Assembly (NCBI RefSeq): GCF_013373865.1
Contig: NC_050477.1
Coordinates: forward strand, 9,914,722 to 9,978,721
Length of the DNA: 64,000 bases
Direction of reading: 5' to 3'
From: Monomorium pharaonis
Lineage: Eukaryota; Arthropoda; Insecta; Hymenoptera; Formicidae
Numbering within the stretch: the stretch's first letter is position 1; every line of letters starts with the position of its first letter. Positions 13,557 to 25,329 of the stretch are shown here, piece by piece. The notes under the pieces were generated by a model. That model was given only the letters and a program-made list of their open reading frames with translations, did no database searches and had not been told where the DNA came from. Position numbers and translations under genes: made by a program.

Positions 13557-14810
13557 TTAGACGCTGGACCCGCCGGCAGAGTTAGCCGGGATATAATAAT
13601 TCCTGACATGCAGATGATTGTGAAGGTGTACAGCTGATAGCTGCTGCTGTTGCTGCTGCTGTTGTTGCTGCTGTTGGCCGCCGCTTTGTACACTCTGATG
13701 ATTCCAATGAGCGGCTGGAGACACGACCTTGGGTAGATCCGGACTGCCCGACGGCGGCGTGCTTGGCGACGATAAGGCGTTTGCGTCGGCGACCACGTCG
13801 ACATCGACGTCCTCGTCGTCCTGATCGGCCTCTGGTAAGTCGTGCAGCTCGTCCTCGCTGCAGCTAAACCTGCGCGACTTGGCCGGGCCCAGAACGTCCG
13901 CTTCGATCTGATGTTGCTGATCGTCTGGCGCCAAGAGGGACGCCACATCGAACTGTCGCTTCCTCGGCTGAAAGGACGACTGTCGAAGGGACTGGCTCTG
14001 GAAGGGATTCTGTTGCTGTTGCTGCTGCTGTTGTTGATGGTGGTGATGCGGTGCCCACAACGCGGATATCGGCTGCGAGGTCACCGTGGGACCGAGAGCC
14101 GTCGGAGGCGGCGGAGTGGCAGGTAAGGGCGGCGGGCTGGGGCTATCGGGCTCCTCGTCCACCGCCAGGCCCATGTGCCGGCGCACCTTGCGCTGGGCCT
14201 TGCGCCGGCGAAAGTCGCCGCGCCGGAAATCCTCTAGGTTCGCCGGATGAATCGCCCAATAGTGGCCCTTGCCGTTGGCACTTCTGCCGGACTTGACGAA
14301 GCAGTCGTTTAGCGAGAGATTGTGCCGGATCGAGTTGCGCCAGCCGGGCCCGCGCGTGCGGAAGTAAGGATAGTGCTCGAGGATGTGCTGATAGATGTCG
14401 GACAGCACAAGCTTCTTCTCCGGCGACGACAATATCGCCATGGCGATCAGGCCGATGTAGCTGTGTTGAGGTTTCGGTTCCTCGGGTATCCGTTGGTGAT
14501 GCGGATGCAGCAGCGCCATGGACAGCGCCAGTCGGCCGGGGTAGCCGGCTGCCGCGGCGGCCGCCGGGTACAGCGGCAGCGGCGCCGGGAATCCCGGACC
14601 GATTCCTAGGTGGGCCGTCGGCGCCCCCGAGGGCGGATGGGCCACGCCGGGATGCTGCATCTGCTGCGCCAGTCGCAACCGTTCCGCCATCGCGTAATGG
14701 TACAGGTGCAGCCGGTAATGCTCGAGGCCCGGGAGAAAGCCGGTTATCGGGTTACCCAGGCCAACGGCTAGCGGTTCCTTCGCCGGCGGCGGGCTTTCGT
14801 TGCTGCACAT
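13557..14810 (-). CDS. FoxQ2: Forkhead-box transcription factor, FoxQ2 class (fd102C-like), single coding exon
   Basis: Encodes 417 residues. The forkhead DNA-binding domain spans about residues 112-208 and shows the family signatures SYIGLIAMAIL (117-127), GPGWRNSIRHNLSLNDCF (154-171) and GKGHYWAIHP (180-189), followed by a basic wing, RRRKAQRKVRRHMGL (201-215). The SSPEKKLVLSDIYQ segment and the RKAQRKVRRHMGL tail are typical of FoxQ2 rather than other Fox classes. Position 116 is His where many forkheads have Tyr. An EH1-like Groucho-binding motif, FDVASLL, lies at 287-293. Other visible tracts are Ala6 (84-89), Pro-rich 223-236, His4 then Gln9 (255-267), acidic 328-339 and Gln12 (379-390). 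The start is fixed by an in-frame TAG nine bases upstream of the ATG. The stop is TAA. FoxQ2 genes pattern the anterior head and brain in many animals; a nuclear, sequence-specific regulator, probably a repressor, is inferred here. No intron is needed within the coding region. Confidence 0.93.
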   Translation of the reverse strand: MCSNESPPPAKEPLAVGLGNPITGFLPGLEHYRLHLYHYAMAERLRLAQQMQHPGVAHPPSGAPTAHLGIGPGFPAPLPLYPAAAAAAGYPGRLALSMALLHPHHQRIPEEPKPQHSYIGLIAMAILSSPEKKLVLSDIYQHILEHYPYFRTRGPGWRNSIRHNLSLNDCFVKSGRSANGKGHYWAIHPANLEDFRRGDFRRRKAQRKVRRHMGLAVDEEPDSPSPPPLPATPPPPTALGPTVTSQPISALWAPHHHHQQQQQQQQQNPFQSQSLRQSSFQPRKRQFDVASLLAPDDQQHQIEADVLGPAKSRRFSCSEDELHDLPEADQDDEDVDVDVVADANALSSPSTPPSGSPDLPKVVSPAAHWNHQSVQSGGQQQQQQQQQQQQLSAVHLHNHLHVRNYYIPANSAGGSSV

Positions 14811-15960
14811 GATGATCTACCGACTGTCAACACCAAACAACCTAGATCCCAGGTACGACACCACTGCTTGTCCTCCCCGCGGAGGGGGAGCTCGTCGCGA
14901 TCGCGGTCAGCGACGGTTTTCCGCGTTGGACTACGTGGTCATGGAATTGTCGGATTGGCGAACTGACATCGGAGAAAATCGGGACAGACTTTCCCGAGCA
15001 CTTTTTCCCGCGCACTGAACTCGCCGCCCGTTTTCCCGGTCCGTCCCGATACGCGCGGTTGGAAGTCGGTCGGTCCAACCGAGTCGGAGTCGAATAGATT
15101 ATCGCTCCGGGGGTGGCGACGTCGTCGCGCCGCCGACGCTCGCGACAGTCCCTGTTTTCCGACAGTTTTCACCCTGTTTGCCGCGATGCGCACCGAGCAG
15201 CGGACTGTTCATGATTTACGATCCTCGACCGAGTGTGACTGCCTCGCTGACGGGTTTTTCGTTCCGCTCAGTGCGCGGCCGCGTGAACGGTGACCGCCCA
15301 TCGCGCGGGGAACCCACTCGGGCATTCGACGCGGAGAGGGGACCAGCGAGTGTATCTGGTCGGCGAGAACCTGCGCGGGGCCCTGCCACCACCGGAGAGA
15401 ACCCGAATGTCGGAACGCCGTCCAATGGTAGAGCGGAGGGTCGGACGAAAATGGAACCCACCACCGGTCGTCACGCCTACGACGTTGCGATATTGATCCC
15501 GGCCGGCGTAATCTGGCCGCCGGTGGTGGTAGTGGAGATGGTGACGGCCTTGATGATGGTGCGGCCGTCGTCGTCGTCGTCGTCGTCGTTGCCGCCGCCG
15601 CACCACGTCGCCGCTCTCTTATCTCTACGTGGCCTAACGTAGCTCGATATCATAGCCGATCCTGGACCGGGGAGTTGAGAGAGAGACGATCGATGCGTGT
15701 TTCCTGTTTTCAGAGCGCGTGCTGCACCGAGAGTTTCGGAAATGGCATCCCGTTCGCTCTGTCTATCTATCGCTCTCCTTCTCCTCCTCCTTTTCCTCCT
15801 CCTCCCCTCCTCCTCCTTTTCCTCCTTCTCCTCTTGCTCTGTGCGTGCTGCTCCGTCGTCATGGAGCCCGACAACGGAGATCGAGACAGTCTTGCGAGAT
15901 TGAATGGTCTTACCTATGATTCCGATGCTTGCGCGGATTGCGATTTTGATTTAAGGTAAA
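14811..15960 (-). promoter_or_regulatory. CpG-rich 5' flank of FoxQ2, probable 5' UTR and promoter region
   Basis: GC- and CpG-rich sequence continues about 850 bases upstream of the FoxQ2 ATG, then falls to AT-rich DNA near 15960. Open frames here on both strands are compositional and match no family I recognise. A possible minus-strand splice acceptor (GTGTTGACAG) sits just before the in-frame TAG upstream of the ATG, so the 5' UTR may be spliced. The block includes a (CGT)n run at 15566-15589, (GCC)n at 15591-15603 and a long pyrimidine tract at 15770-15840. No TATA box or start site is evident. Confidence 0.4.
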
Positions 15961-16206
15961 GATTTCAAATGTTTCTAGTGCAGCGAACTTGGATATCTGG
16001 ATGTTTGAATTAAGTCATGTAATACGTTTCTAGTATTTTCTAGCAATTTCTAGTTTTATATTTTGTATTGTTTTTTCTCTTTATTATAAAATTTTGATAT
16101 TTATATGTCCGTTATATTTTTAATGAAGAAAATATAGTTTACAAAATGCACTTGATATCTTATGCTACATGCATACGTAATCTCGTGATATAATAAACTA
16201 TTATTA

Positions 16207-16314
16207 TCTCAGCGACAATCACTATTGCACTTCTCGAAAAAAACTGTTTTAAATTTGATCTTTAATATTCTAAAAAATGTATTAACAAAAGCTGGAATCT
16301 ACATGTCGCTGAGA
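16207..16314. repeat. 108-bp segment bounded by perfect 11-bp inverted repeats
   Basis: TCTCAGCGACA at 16207-16217 and its reverse complement TGTCGCTGAGA at 16304-16314 bracket AT-rich sequence. The arms do not extend much further. It may be a small decayed DNA element. Confidence 0.35.
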
Positions 16315-18739
16315 AAAATATATCATCACTATAGAATAACTAATTTATTATTAATTATATATATTATTAAGATTATTATTATATTCAATAACTAAATCGT
16401 ACGTGCTGATGATAAATTATCAAATTACATTACTAAAGAGGCTGTTGTGACCGTTTAAGATGGCTGACTTTTGCGCCCATCTTGAATCAATCTTAAATCT
16501 GGATAAAAATTACATCGGCAAATATCTAATTCGCAAAAACTAATTAAATAAATCAATGTGACATAACCGCGCAAGTTTGATATAACATCTTCAACAACCT
16601 ATTTGAGCCCGCAATTAGATCTTTTTACAACCGATCCAAAATCGGACCCATCGAGTAGAACCGACAATTGTCTCGCTTCAAAGACGTCGCGCGGAGGGCA
16701 CGAGGGAGAGAAGAAACGGGTGATTCGCGGAGACTTCCGTTGGCGCCCCTCCGATTTTTTTCCTTTTTTAGATCCCGCGACCCTTGCTCGCTCGTCAGAG
16801 AATCCTTTCGGCCCGCGTGGCGCAATTCGCGGACAAAGGCGCGATAAAGGCGCCCGGGTTGCCCTGTTATACGTAGTCACCGCCCCGCAACTATTTGTAA
16901 GCATCCGCCATGCTGGTTTCATATCTGCCGTTTCGGCTTGCACAAAAACATTATTTTCAATCGCGCTGGAAGCGAGGGGGGATGGGGAGGGCCGACGCAG
17001 CAATATGGCGTTTACCCTGCCCGAGGGGGTACGAGGGCGAGGGAGAAGGTACAGAGGGGACGCGCGACGTGCGCGCGATCGGCTCGGATTGCAATTGTTG
17101 CGACTCGTTGCAAATAACAGTTCGTCGTTCCCTCTCCCCCTCCCGCCCCTCTCTCTCCCCCTGGATTCGTAACCAGTATCCGCTCCCCTCTTCCCCGTCC
17201 CTCTTTCTGATGCTATCCCTGTCACAGGCTTTGCGATTCTCCGTTATTCGTGCCCGTAAGCCTCGCTGCTGACAACGGAAGTACAATGTTGCGTATCGGC
17301 GCGGTGTGTAAACGTTCCATTGGCGGAGTTACACGCCACCCGGTACATCCCGTACGTGCAACGGCTACAGATAACGATATCGCGCGTTGTCTGTCGGCGA
17401 ATGCATACGGCACACATGCATTGCGTTTGGGAAATAACGCATATTATTGCGGTTTTATTGACGGAAACCTGGCAGACAATTGTATTTCGTTAGCGTATAT
17501 AGCTACAGAAAATTGTTCTTTAAATTGTTCTTAAAATTGTTCTTTAAACTGTGCCTTTTTTTCTAATGATATCCTCTAATGACTTGAAAAAAAAAAAAAA
17601 GATTGTAAAGCATAGAAAACTTAAAATCAACTTGAAATTAGAAAAATAGCACGTCAATTTATCTGGTCTTTTAATCAGTCAATTTACTTTTTGTATAAAA
17701 AAAGTTTCTCTTTGCAACTTAACTTAAATTTATTATTAATGAATAGAATTATTAACATGTCATACTTTTTATAAGAAAAATATACTTAACTTCAGTTTGT
17801 GCTAAAAGTGCGCTAACGTAATTTATTAGAGTAGCGCGAAATTTAATATAAGATTTAATATAATATTTAAAGTTTTAATCGAGAAAGAATATCTTGTATA
17901 TATCGCACGTAAATTTATTTTTAAGACAAATTATGCTAATTAAATATTTATTTGTTTCCGGATTCGCGTACGTGTAAATAGATAAATCCAACGGAGAGCA
18001 TTTTGAATGTAAGTACGGCTCTTAGAACCACATTTAACGGCAAATTTGCGCGAAATATCGCGTCGTGTAAAAAGATGCAATTTCCCCGGTATAATCCACT
18101 TTGCGCGCTTTTTCGCGCGCCACGATGGACCACCCGGGGTCTACGTAGCCGGGGCATTGCATTATCGGCAACAGTGAAAATCGCGCGTAGATAGGCGCGA
18201 TAAAACGTGCCTTTCAAAGGCAGGCTCCTCCTCGAAATAACCAGGGCCTGTATTTGTGCTTGCGCGAAACAGGAGACCGGAGACACGTAACTCTATATCC
18301 GGTCCGATCAGATACGATCGCCGTTGTGTGGTGCCAAAAAGGAAACCGAAGAAGCCAAAAGGGAGGGCAATGAGTGGCAGCAGCGGCGGCGGCGGCGGCG
18401 GCGGCGGTGTGTCGAGGTGGCGAGTAAGATGCTCTCGAATTCGCGGGGCACAAACTCAGGAGAGATAAGATCAGTCTCTCTCGGCGAAAATGGCTACAAC
18501 TGAGTGAGATGTTAAAAGCCGATCTAAGGTGGTTGCGCGAAACCAGAGCTCGCCGCCGCTGTCAAAACACAATAAAACGACCGATCGAGGGGAGAATCGA
18601 TCGATTTCGAGTAGCAGCCGACAATTGACCCCCCGGTCCCGGGTCATCACGTTCACAGGTAATGGCGTCTGTGTGAAGATGCAGTCGATACGGTGTACAG
18701 ATATATTGGGCCATTGTGCATGCGGCTTGCGCGTTAAAA

Positions 18740-18742
<3 letters not shown>

Positions 18743-18796
<54 letters not shown>
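18743..18796 (+). repeat. (CT)n microsatellite
   Basis: About 54 bp of uninterrupted TC repeat. Confidence 0.97.
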
Positions 18797-18799
<3 letters not shown>

Positions 18800-21397
18800 T
18801 TGCGCTTGAATAATGGCGATAATTGTGACGAAGTGGTGCGTCATTGTGGGAAAAAAGGTACACCCCGAGATCCGCGATCGAGGGCGGTAGCGCGGGTAAG
18901 TGGCAGATGCATGGCGCTCCGTTGACAGCTTCTCCGATTTCCCTCCGCGTCCTCTCAGCCGAGGACATCGTCCTCGATCCTCTCTATCGCATCTCTTCTG
19001 TTGAGAAACTGGAACTCTCTGTTGCACAATTGCTGCGCGTTGCGTTTCTCGTTTTGAGCGAATTCCTGTGGCAGAAAGCAATAATCTGACAAAGTGAAGA
19101 AGTCCAAGGCAAATATGTGACAAATATAAATAGAAAAGGCATTTATAAATGAGAATTTAATTTTTTTTCTCGCAAAACTAACAAACAAATATGTAGTAAA
19201 TAATTTTCAACATTATATACAGCCGATTTAACTTTAAATATTAACGGCAGAAAATATGATTGACACATTTTGTGTTTTGGGATTATTTCTTAAAGAAAAA
19301 CTAAAAATAAAACTTTAGAAACCTAAATATATATTAGAAAGTATCTTTAAATGATGTAATAGTTTTTTAATAATGTTTCAAATTTTACAATAAGTTTTTC
19401 GTAAAATGAGCAAAAATGAGCGTCTGACAAAATAAACCTCAAAACCATTATAAAAACCATGGATATATAAATTATATATAGATTTACACTTTCTTAATTA
19501 TTAAAGTAGATTATATTATTAATCAATATTAATAAAGTGCAATGTTTAGTTTTCAAGAAATAAAAGGATGTCGCTTTAAAAGACCTACGTTGGTATTGAT
19601 AATTTTCTTCTGCGTATTTTAAACATATCTGAAATTTAATTTTGATCTTTCAATTCGATCTTCTCGTTGTCAGTTTTGTATTTTATTTTCAAAGGGGAGG
19701 ACTCTCTTAAGGATCCTCTCGAAGTAGTATATTTTTCGCTTCGTGTATCAGAGGAGTGGAAACTACGCGAAAATTGGTTAACGCTAATCCCAGCTTGCCT
19801 AATTCGCCATATAATCCGACGGAAACTCACAGCAGTTTCCCCGTTGGTAAAGTTAATAAATGTCGCGGTGAGGCGACCGGCAAGTTCGAAGCCTGTTCGG
19901 AGTTTCGCGTCGGAGCACGGCACAAGGTATCCGACGGTTTTGATGCTTCGGAATACACTGCTAATCGGTTTCCAAACTCCTCCTTGTATATATATTTATG
20001 CTTGCGACGGCTGATCGAACAAATCAGATCCCGCTATCTCGCTGGAATTCGATTCAACGTTAAATTTTAGAGAGATAGCATATCAATTACAAAAATTTTA
20101 AATATAACATTTTCTTATATTGTTACTAAATTATTAATCTTTTCAGGATGGTAGGGCATTATAGTGACGTTGAAATAAATTCTGAAACAAGGAATACAAT
20201 GAATTATAACAAGTCTTTCTCAAAGAAGAGTTGTAAAATTTTAGAAATAGATTTTTCTATCCTCTAAAGATCAAGATTATTAGATTATTAGGAATAAAAA
20301 TTGGAATTTTAGAGTCAATTTCTTTAATGAACATTAAACGTAGCGTGCAATGAATACGAAGAAAATGTAAAATATAAATGTGTCGTACAAGATATAACAT
20401 AAATTATTATTTATGTACAGCTTTAACAAATTCTAATTCTTATTCCTTCATTGTGCCTAATTTCTCAAATATTTATTTTTGGTCACATTGCCGTAACTTT
20501 AATTAAGACATACTATCAAAAAAAGTGATACGCTAGATTGGTAACCTTTCTCTACATAAAATCCATCTTTATAAGCTTATTTTCCTAAAAGTTTCGACGC
20601 GTGGCAACAATGTACTGGAATGCTTCGAAAACTTTAATAGAACGTTATCGCGCAATGGGAACATTTAGGGAAATTAGTCTATTTCGATGAAATAGAAATA
20701 TTGAAATGCGACGGTGGAATATATATACAGTGCTCATCGAGTATGTACGATTCGTACGATCGTTAACTATTCCTACGAGCGAGCCGTTTAGCAAATAGCG
20801 CAAACTTGGCAAACACTTCCGGGGCTGCCAGCCATTACGGAGTCGCGCGTGTATCCATTAAATTCTCCGCCGCGGCGCAAGAGAAAGGGCATTTAACAAC
20901 GATGCTTTATGCATATTCTAACGAGCTTGCAATCAACTGGTACTAAACATCGCCGGGGCTTCCCGCCACCCCCTTGCGACCCGCTTTTGTAACACAAGGC
21001 AAGGGAAAGAGTAAAAGATAGGAGGACGAGCGGAGGGGTGAACACGATGGAAGGGCGCAAGGGGGTGGGATGGCCGAAGGTGCGGGAAGTGCCGTCGGTG
21101 TAGGTGTGTTGGCAACGTGATTGTATAGGTGGAGTAACTGGTAGATAGCGAGCTGTGGAGAGACGGGAAGAGAGCGTGCCGCGGCAAAGAGAGTGGGGTC
21201 CATTAGCTTTGACGCTCGTCTCAAAGGGAAGCTGCCGTTTTAGCGTCGTGTACCGGCCTGTTTCCTAAGCACCCCTTTCACGTTGCGCGACGTTATTGCA
21301 CCGGAGACCGGGAAAATAACCCGATGCCCGACGACGACGACGACGACGACAATGAATGAACTAAGGGCACATCGTACAGGACACGTTCTTTACAGGT

Positions 21398-21400
<3 letters not shown>

Positions 21401-21438
<38 letters not shown>
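21401..21438 (+). repeat. (GT)n microsatellite
   Basis: Nineteen uninterrupted GT units, with a (CGA)n run just upstream at 21329-21350. Confidence 0.97.
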
Positions 21439-21439
<1 letters not shown>

Positions 21440-23173
21440 TATGTGTGTGCTCTTAAATATTCATAATTTATAAACTCTTTCAAAGAAAGCACAGCTCCCA
21501 TTGGGCTCCGGCCTGTTTCTCACAGCAAGATTTCCGGGGCTCTCTTGCTTTTTTCGAGAGCAACCGAGCCGTGATAAGTAGCGCGCCATTGTTTTTCTAT
21601 CGACGGGTTGTTGTTAACTGACTTCGAATTGCGTTTACAGTTTCAGAGCAAAATTGGAATTAGCAATTTTTTTCTATTTAAACACTCGACAAATTTAATA
21701 TTTTAAATATTTAACTATAACATAAAAATTGTAAAGGAAAAATTTCTTTACTACATATCTATTTAAAATGTTATTAGTTTGACGTTTTCTAAACGAAAAA
21801 TTAAAAACCTTCTTTCTGGATAAAAAAACATGTATTTTGAAGTCAGTAATTATTTTGAGTAATATAAATTATTTAAGAGAACATTACTTTCCATTAAATA
21901 AATAGTTCTGCTCTGTTAAAATATTTTTATGTTTATAAAATAAATTAAAAATGAAATATCATATATATAATAACTTAAGGGTCTAAAAAATATTATAAAA
22001 TTAAGAATATATAAGGTACTTGTATTCAATATGGCCAATTTGACTCACTCTCCATTTTCAAATAGTTACACAATGAATTTCACAGATAACGCTAATATAT
22101 TGCTCAGAAAGTCAATATGATGTAATTGTGCTAGTTAACTGCTCAATATTTCCTTTCTACGGCTTGTATTAATCACACTTTATTCAAATTATGTTCTTCT
22201 GAATCTAAAATTTCAAAGGTAAATTTTTTTGTGTAACTATTATGTAACAATTATAAATATCCACGATTTATATTATTGTAGCTCTTTATTTATGCTTTTC
22301 AATACTGTATTTATTTTAGGTTTTTACTAAAACATCTTATTTATAATTAAAGAAAGAAAGCTCTTTGTTTTGCGCAACCATTATGGCCAGGAACGCTAAT
22401 AAAAATATAATATATCTTATTAATATACTTAATATAATTAATAAGAAAGTTAAGATTCTGTTTCTTTATTTAATATTTAATTTTTGATTAGTATTTCTTG
22501 TGTTTTTCTAGTTAGTTGAAGCTTTTTGACAGGTAAAAGTTAAGATAACGCCCCTTGTAGTAAATAAACACAGTTTCATTATTTAATGAATAACTGTACG
22601 TGTAATTTTTTTCACAAGTATGTTAATAAATACTTAATTAAACATGTTGATTCTGTTATTTTGCATTTGTTCAAAAATATTTACGAGAAAGAAGAAAATA
22701 CATTGAATATATATGTAATCAACATGGCCCAAGTGTTATCTTTTTTTAAAATCTTTACTATACTTATATAAATAATTGAAAATATTTTATATATTTTTTT
22801 TGTCTCAGAAATATGTCTTATTTTAAATCTGATCCTTATTTTTCAATTTTGTATTTATTAAAAAATTTAAAAAAGCTCCAAAGCTTAGAAGGGGGCTATA
22901 TTGGGTACAGGTATCTTATTAATTGTTTGTAGTTTTTATCATAATATTTAAAGTTTTTTACGGTAATGTTTTTTAAAACTGTAATTTATATTTAAATATA
23001 GATACTTTATTTTACTCGCAAACTCTCAAATAAATATAAGATTTTACGTATAACAATTAATAAATTGTCTAGCAGTAAATGCGCAATGATACACTTTGCA
23101 AAGACCGCTTCTCGAAACTCTCGTTCAGCAACGCGATTTACCATCGATGACTGTTCGAGATGCCGCGATTGAC

Positions 23174-23203
23174 GAGTGGTGCCTTACAGAGTGGTGCCTT
23201 ACA
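23174..23203 (+). repeat. Exact 15-bp tandem duplication
   Basis: GAGTGGTGCCTTACA occurs twice back to back and a third partial copy (GAGTG) follows. The period keeps the reading frame, but no real protein was recognised. Confidence 0.9.
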
Positions 23204-23415
23204 GAGTGCTCTCGACGGCGCGCTGAACGACGAACTGCTGCCACTCGAGAGGGTAGCGGAAGTAGCGACGACGACCCGCGACGGGGTGCCATTTGTGTTT
23301 ACAGCCGCGCGGCCCTTCACACCTAACGAGACGCACCGGACTCCACTCTTCGGGGTGAGCCGCACGAGCCGTCGTTGTCGAGAGGCGTTGGCGCTTACGT
23401 TGTCCCTCTACAGTG

Positions 23416-23417
<2 letters not shown>

Positions 23418-23459
<42 letters not shown>
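23418..23459 (+). repeat. (GA)n microsatellite
   Basis: About 42 bp of uninterrupted GA. Confidence 0.97.
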
Positions 23460-23461
<2 letters not shown>

Positions 23462-25156
23462 CGTAATTCCGAGAGAGTGGAATAAAAGGGCAATTGAAGC
23501 GGAAACGCTCGAGATCTCGAGAAAGAGAGAAAAACACGAACTTCTAAAACACTTTTCTCTCTCTTTCTTTCTCTCTCTCTTGTTCTCTCTTACGACGAAA
23601 ATTTCTAGGGACCAAGAGCGAGAAATGTGACCGTTTGGCCGTGTAACAAGATTACACGGGGACCAAGCACAGGATAGATTAGATCCAAGAAGAGATATTT
23701 AGTGGGGCCAGACCAATACTCCCGTGTCTCGCCCCCTCCCGGCACTTACCCCAGCCCCGACAAAATACCGGGATTTTCGCCAATATTTTGAGTGTTTAGC
23801 TTTTGTCGCGACGTGATGGCCATTGTTGTGAGGCCCGGGAATGGGCGTGTATGAGGGGTGAGGGGAGAGGGGACGAAGGGGGCCTCCTCCGTCGAAAGGG
23901 AGAAAGGGAACTGGTCACTTTCCTCTCGGCCCTTCCTTCGCACGGGCCCATCGCTATTTCGATCTCGCATAAAGGGTTCCTTTTCTCGCCGATTGACCGC
24001 TGCTCTCGAGATAATGAACGGGCCAGTTGGTTCCTTTTACAGGGATCACAAAGGTCTTTGTCGTCGCGTTTGGCGTTCATACGATTTATTAAGTAGGAAT
24101 TAGTGGGATTAACTTTGAACCGCGCGCAGTTTTCTTCCGTTATTCGTAAATCGTAAATATTCTTTTTTCTACAGCGGTACACGTTATTTGTTTATTTGCC
24201 ACTACCTAAACTAAAAAAATTATAACATATGATTATATTTAGCATAAACATAATTGCGATAGGTAAACAATGTGCATCGGTAAAATTTGAGAGAGAATCT
24301 TTATGCAGTATATTTTTCTAAGATTGCACGTATACGTCATATATAATCATATTATATTTTTTGGTAATATAGAATAAGCGTAGCAATCATTTATCGATGA
24401 TTGATCAATCACTGCATGATATCTCCATTCTGTAATAACAGCTCTAACTCGTTTAATTCCTCTTGCCGCAAGGGGGAAGGGGCACGGGAATTGTTTTCCG
24501 TTCCCGAAAGTAAATCCATTCGCTTCTCGTCGATGGATTAACGTGGTGGGACGGAGGGCGGCGCGGAAAGGCTTATCGAGCCCTTTGATACGCGACGGCT
24601 ATCGGTGATCGAGAATACGAGATCAAAGCCCACGGCATCGCCAAGGTTATACCGTCCAAATGTCGCGGTAGCTTCGGATGAATATTTCAGGGCCCCTGGC
24701 CGCCATTGCTGCCTGTCGGGCTAACGTTCGGATGTCGTTCCCGCAAAGAGCATTTGCGCAATCTATTAGCGCGTTCGGAACTCTCGGGGATGAAACCCTT
24801 TTGTCGTTCGTGCGAAGTGCTTAAGCGGTTGGTTAAGCCTGATCACGGGGGTGCAGGCTCGTACACACGCACACGCGTCTGCATTTGTAACGCGCTTCTT
24901 GTCGCATCAGAGCCTCCGCGATTGATCATCATCGACGATGGCCGATAGCGTTTAACCCTTTATTGGACTCTACACAGATAAAATATAATAATTAATACTA
25001 TCTAGCTATGTATTTTAGTCACTTCTCTTGTTGTAATTAAAATAAAAATATAAACAAAAATGTACGTCTTATTAAAAGAAAATAATGTAAATCGTTGTTC
25101 CATAAAAGTGTCAAATGCATTGAAAAAAAGAATTTAATAATAATAATCAAATCTTG

Positions 25157-25329
25157 GTGAAATAACTTCAATTGAATATTTTATTAGTATAATTAAATAT
25201 ATAATAATGTTAAATAATTATATTAATGGTAACTAAACATACTAATAGTAATCGATTACTAAACAGTTACTTAATATTACTAAATATTTGATTACATATT
25301 AACCAAATATTTAATTGAAATTATTTCAC
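25157..25329. mobile_element. 173-bp palindromic MITE-like element
   Basis: Terminal inverted repeats of 25 bp with two mismatches (25157-25181 and 25305-25329) begin GTGAAATAA. A perfect 14-bp palindrome, AGTAATCGATTACT, sits close to the midpoint at 25247-25260. The element is AT-rich and non-coding, and no clear target-site duplication is visible. Confidence 0.6.

Larger units (their letters stand above)
15961..20560. other. Non-coding desert, first part of the FoxQ2-fuss interval
   Basis: GC-rich islets at 16600-17480 and 17940-18960 lie between AT-rich blocks. The open frames in 16600-17225 overlap on opposite strands and are low-complexity. Repeats: (GGC)n 18384-18407, (CT)n 18743-18796, and four short tandem copies of an AAATTGTTCTT-type unit at 17509-17549. 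Confidence 0.6.
20561..25156. other. Non-coding desert, second part
   Basis: Islets at 20560-21660, 23090-24160 and 24440-24960. Repeats: (CGA)n 21329-21350, (GT)n 21401-21438, an exact 15-bp tandem duplication at 23174-23203 and (GA)n 23418-23459. The 21.7-23.0 kb interval is very AT-rich and featureless to me. Confidence 0.6.

Noticed and set aside
13364..14126. Long open frames overlapping FoxQ2 in other frames on both strands
   Set aside because: They are shadows of the GC-rich FoxQ2 coding sequence; only the 417-residue frame carries the forkhead domain.
15178..15642. 154-codon frame upstream of FoxQ2
   Set aside because: Overlapping frames are open on both strands, and it ends in Ser/Val runs from the (CGT)n repeat; more likely 5' flanking sequence.
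16599..17286. Opposite-strand frames of 189 and 208 codons
   Set aside because: Low-complexity Arg/Ser/Pro/Gly-rich frames that mirror each other on both strands, as expected in CpG-rich non-coding DNA.
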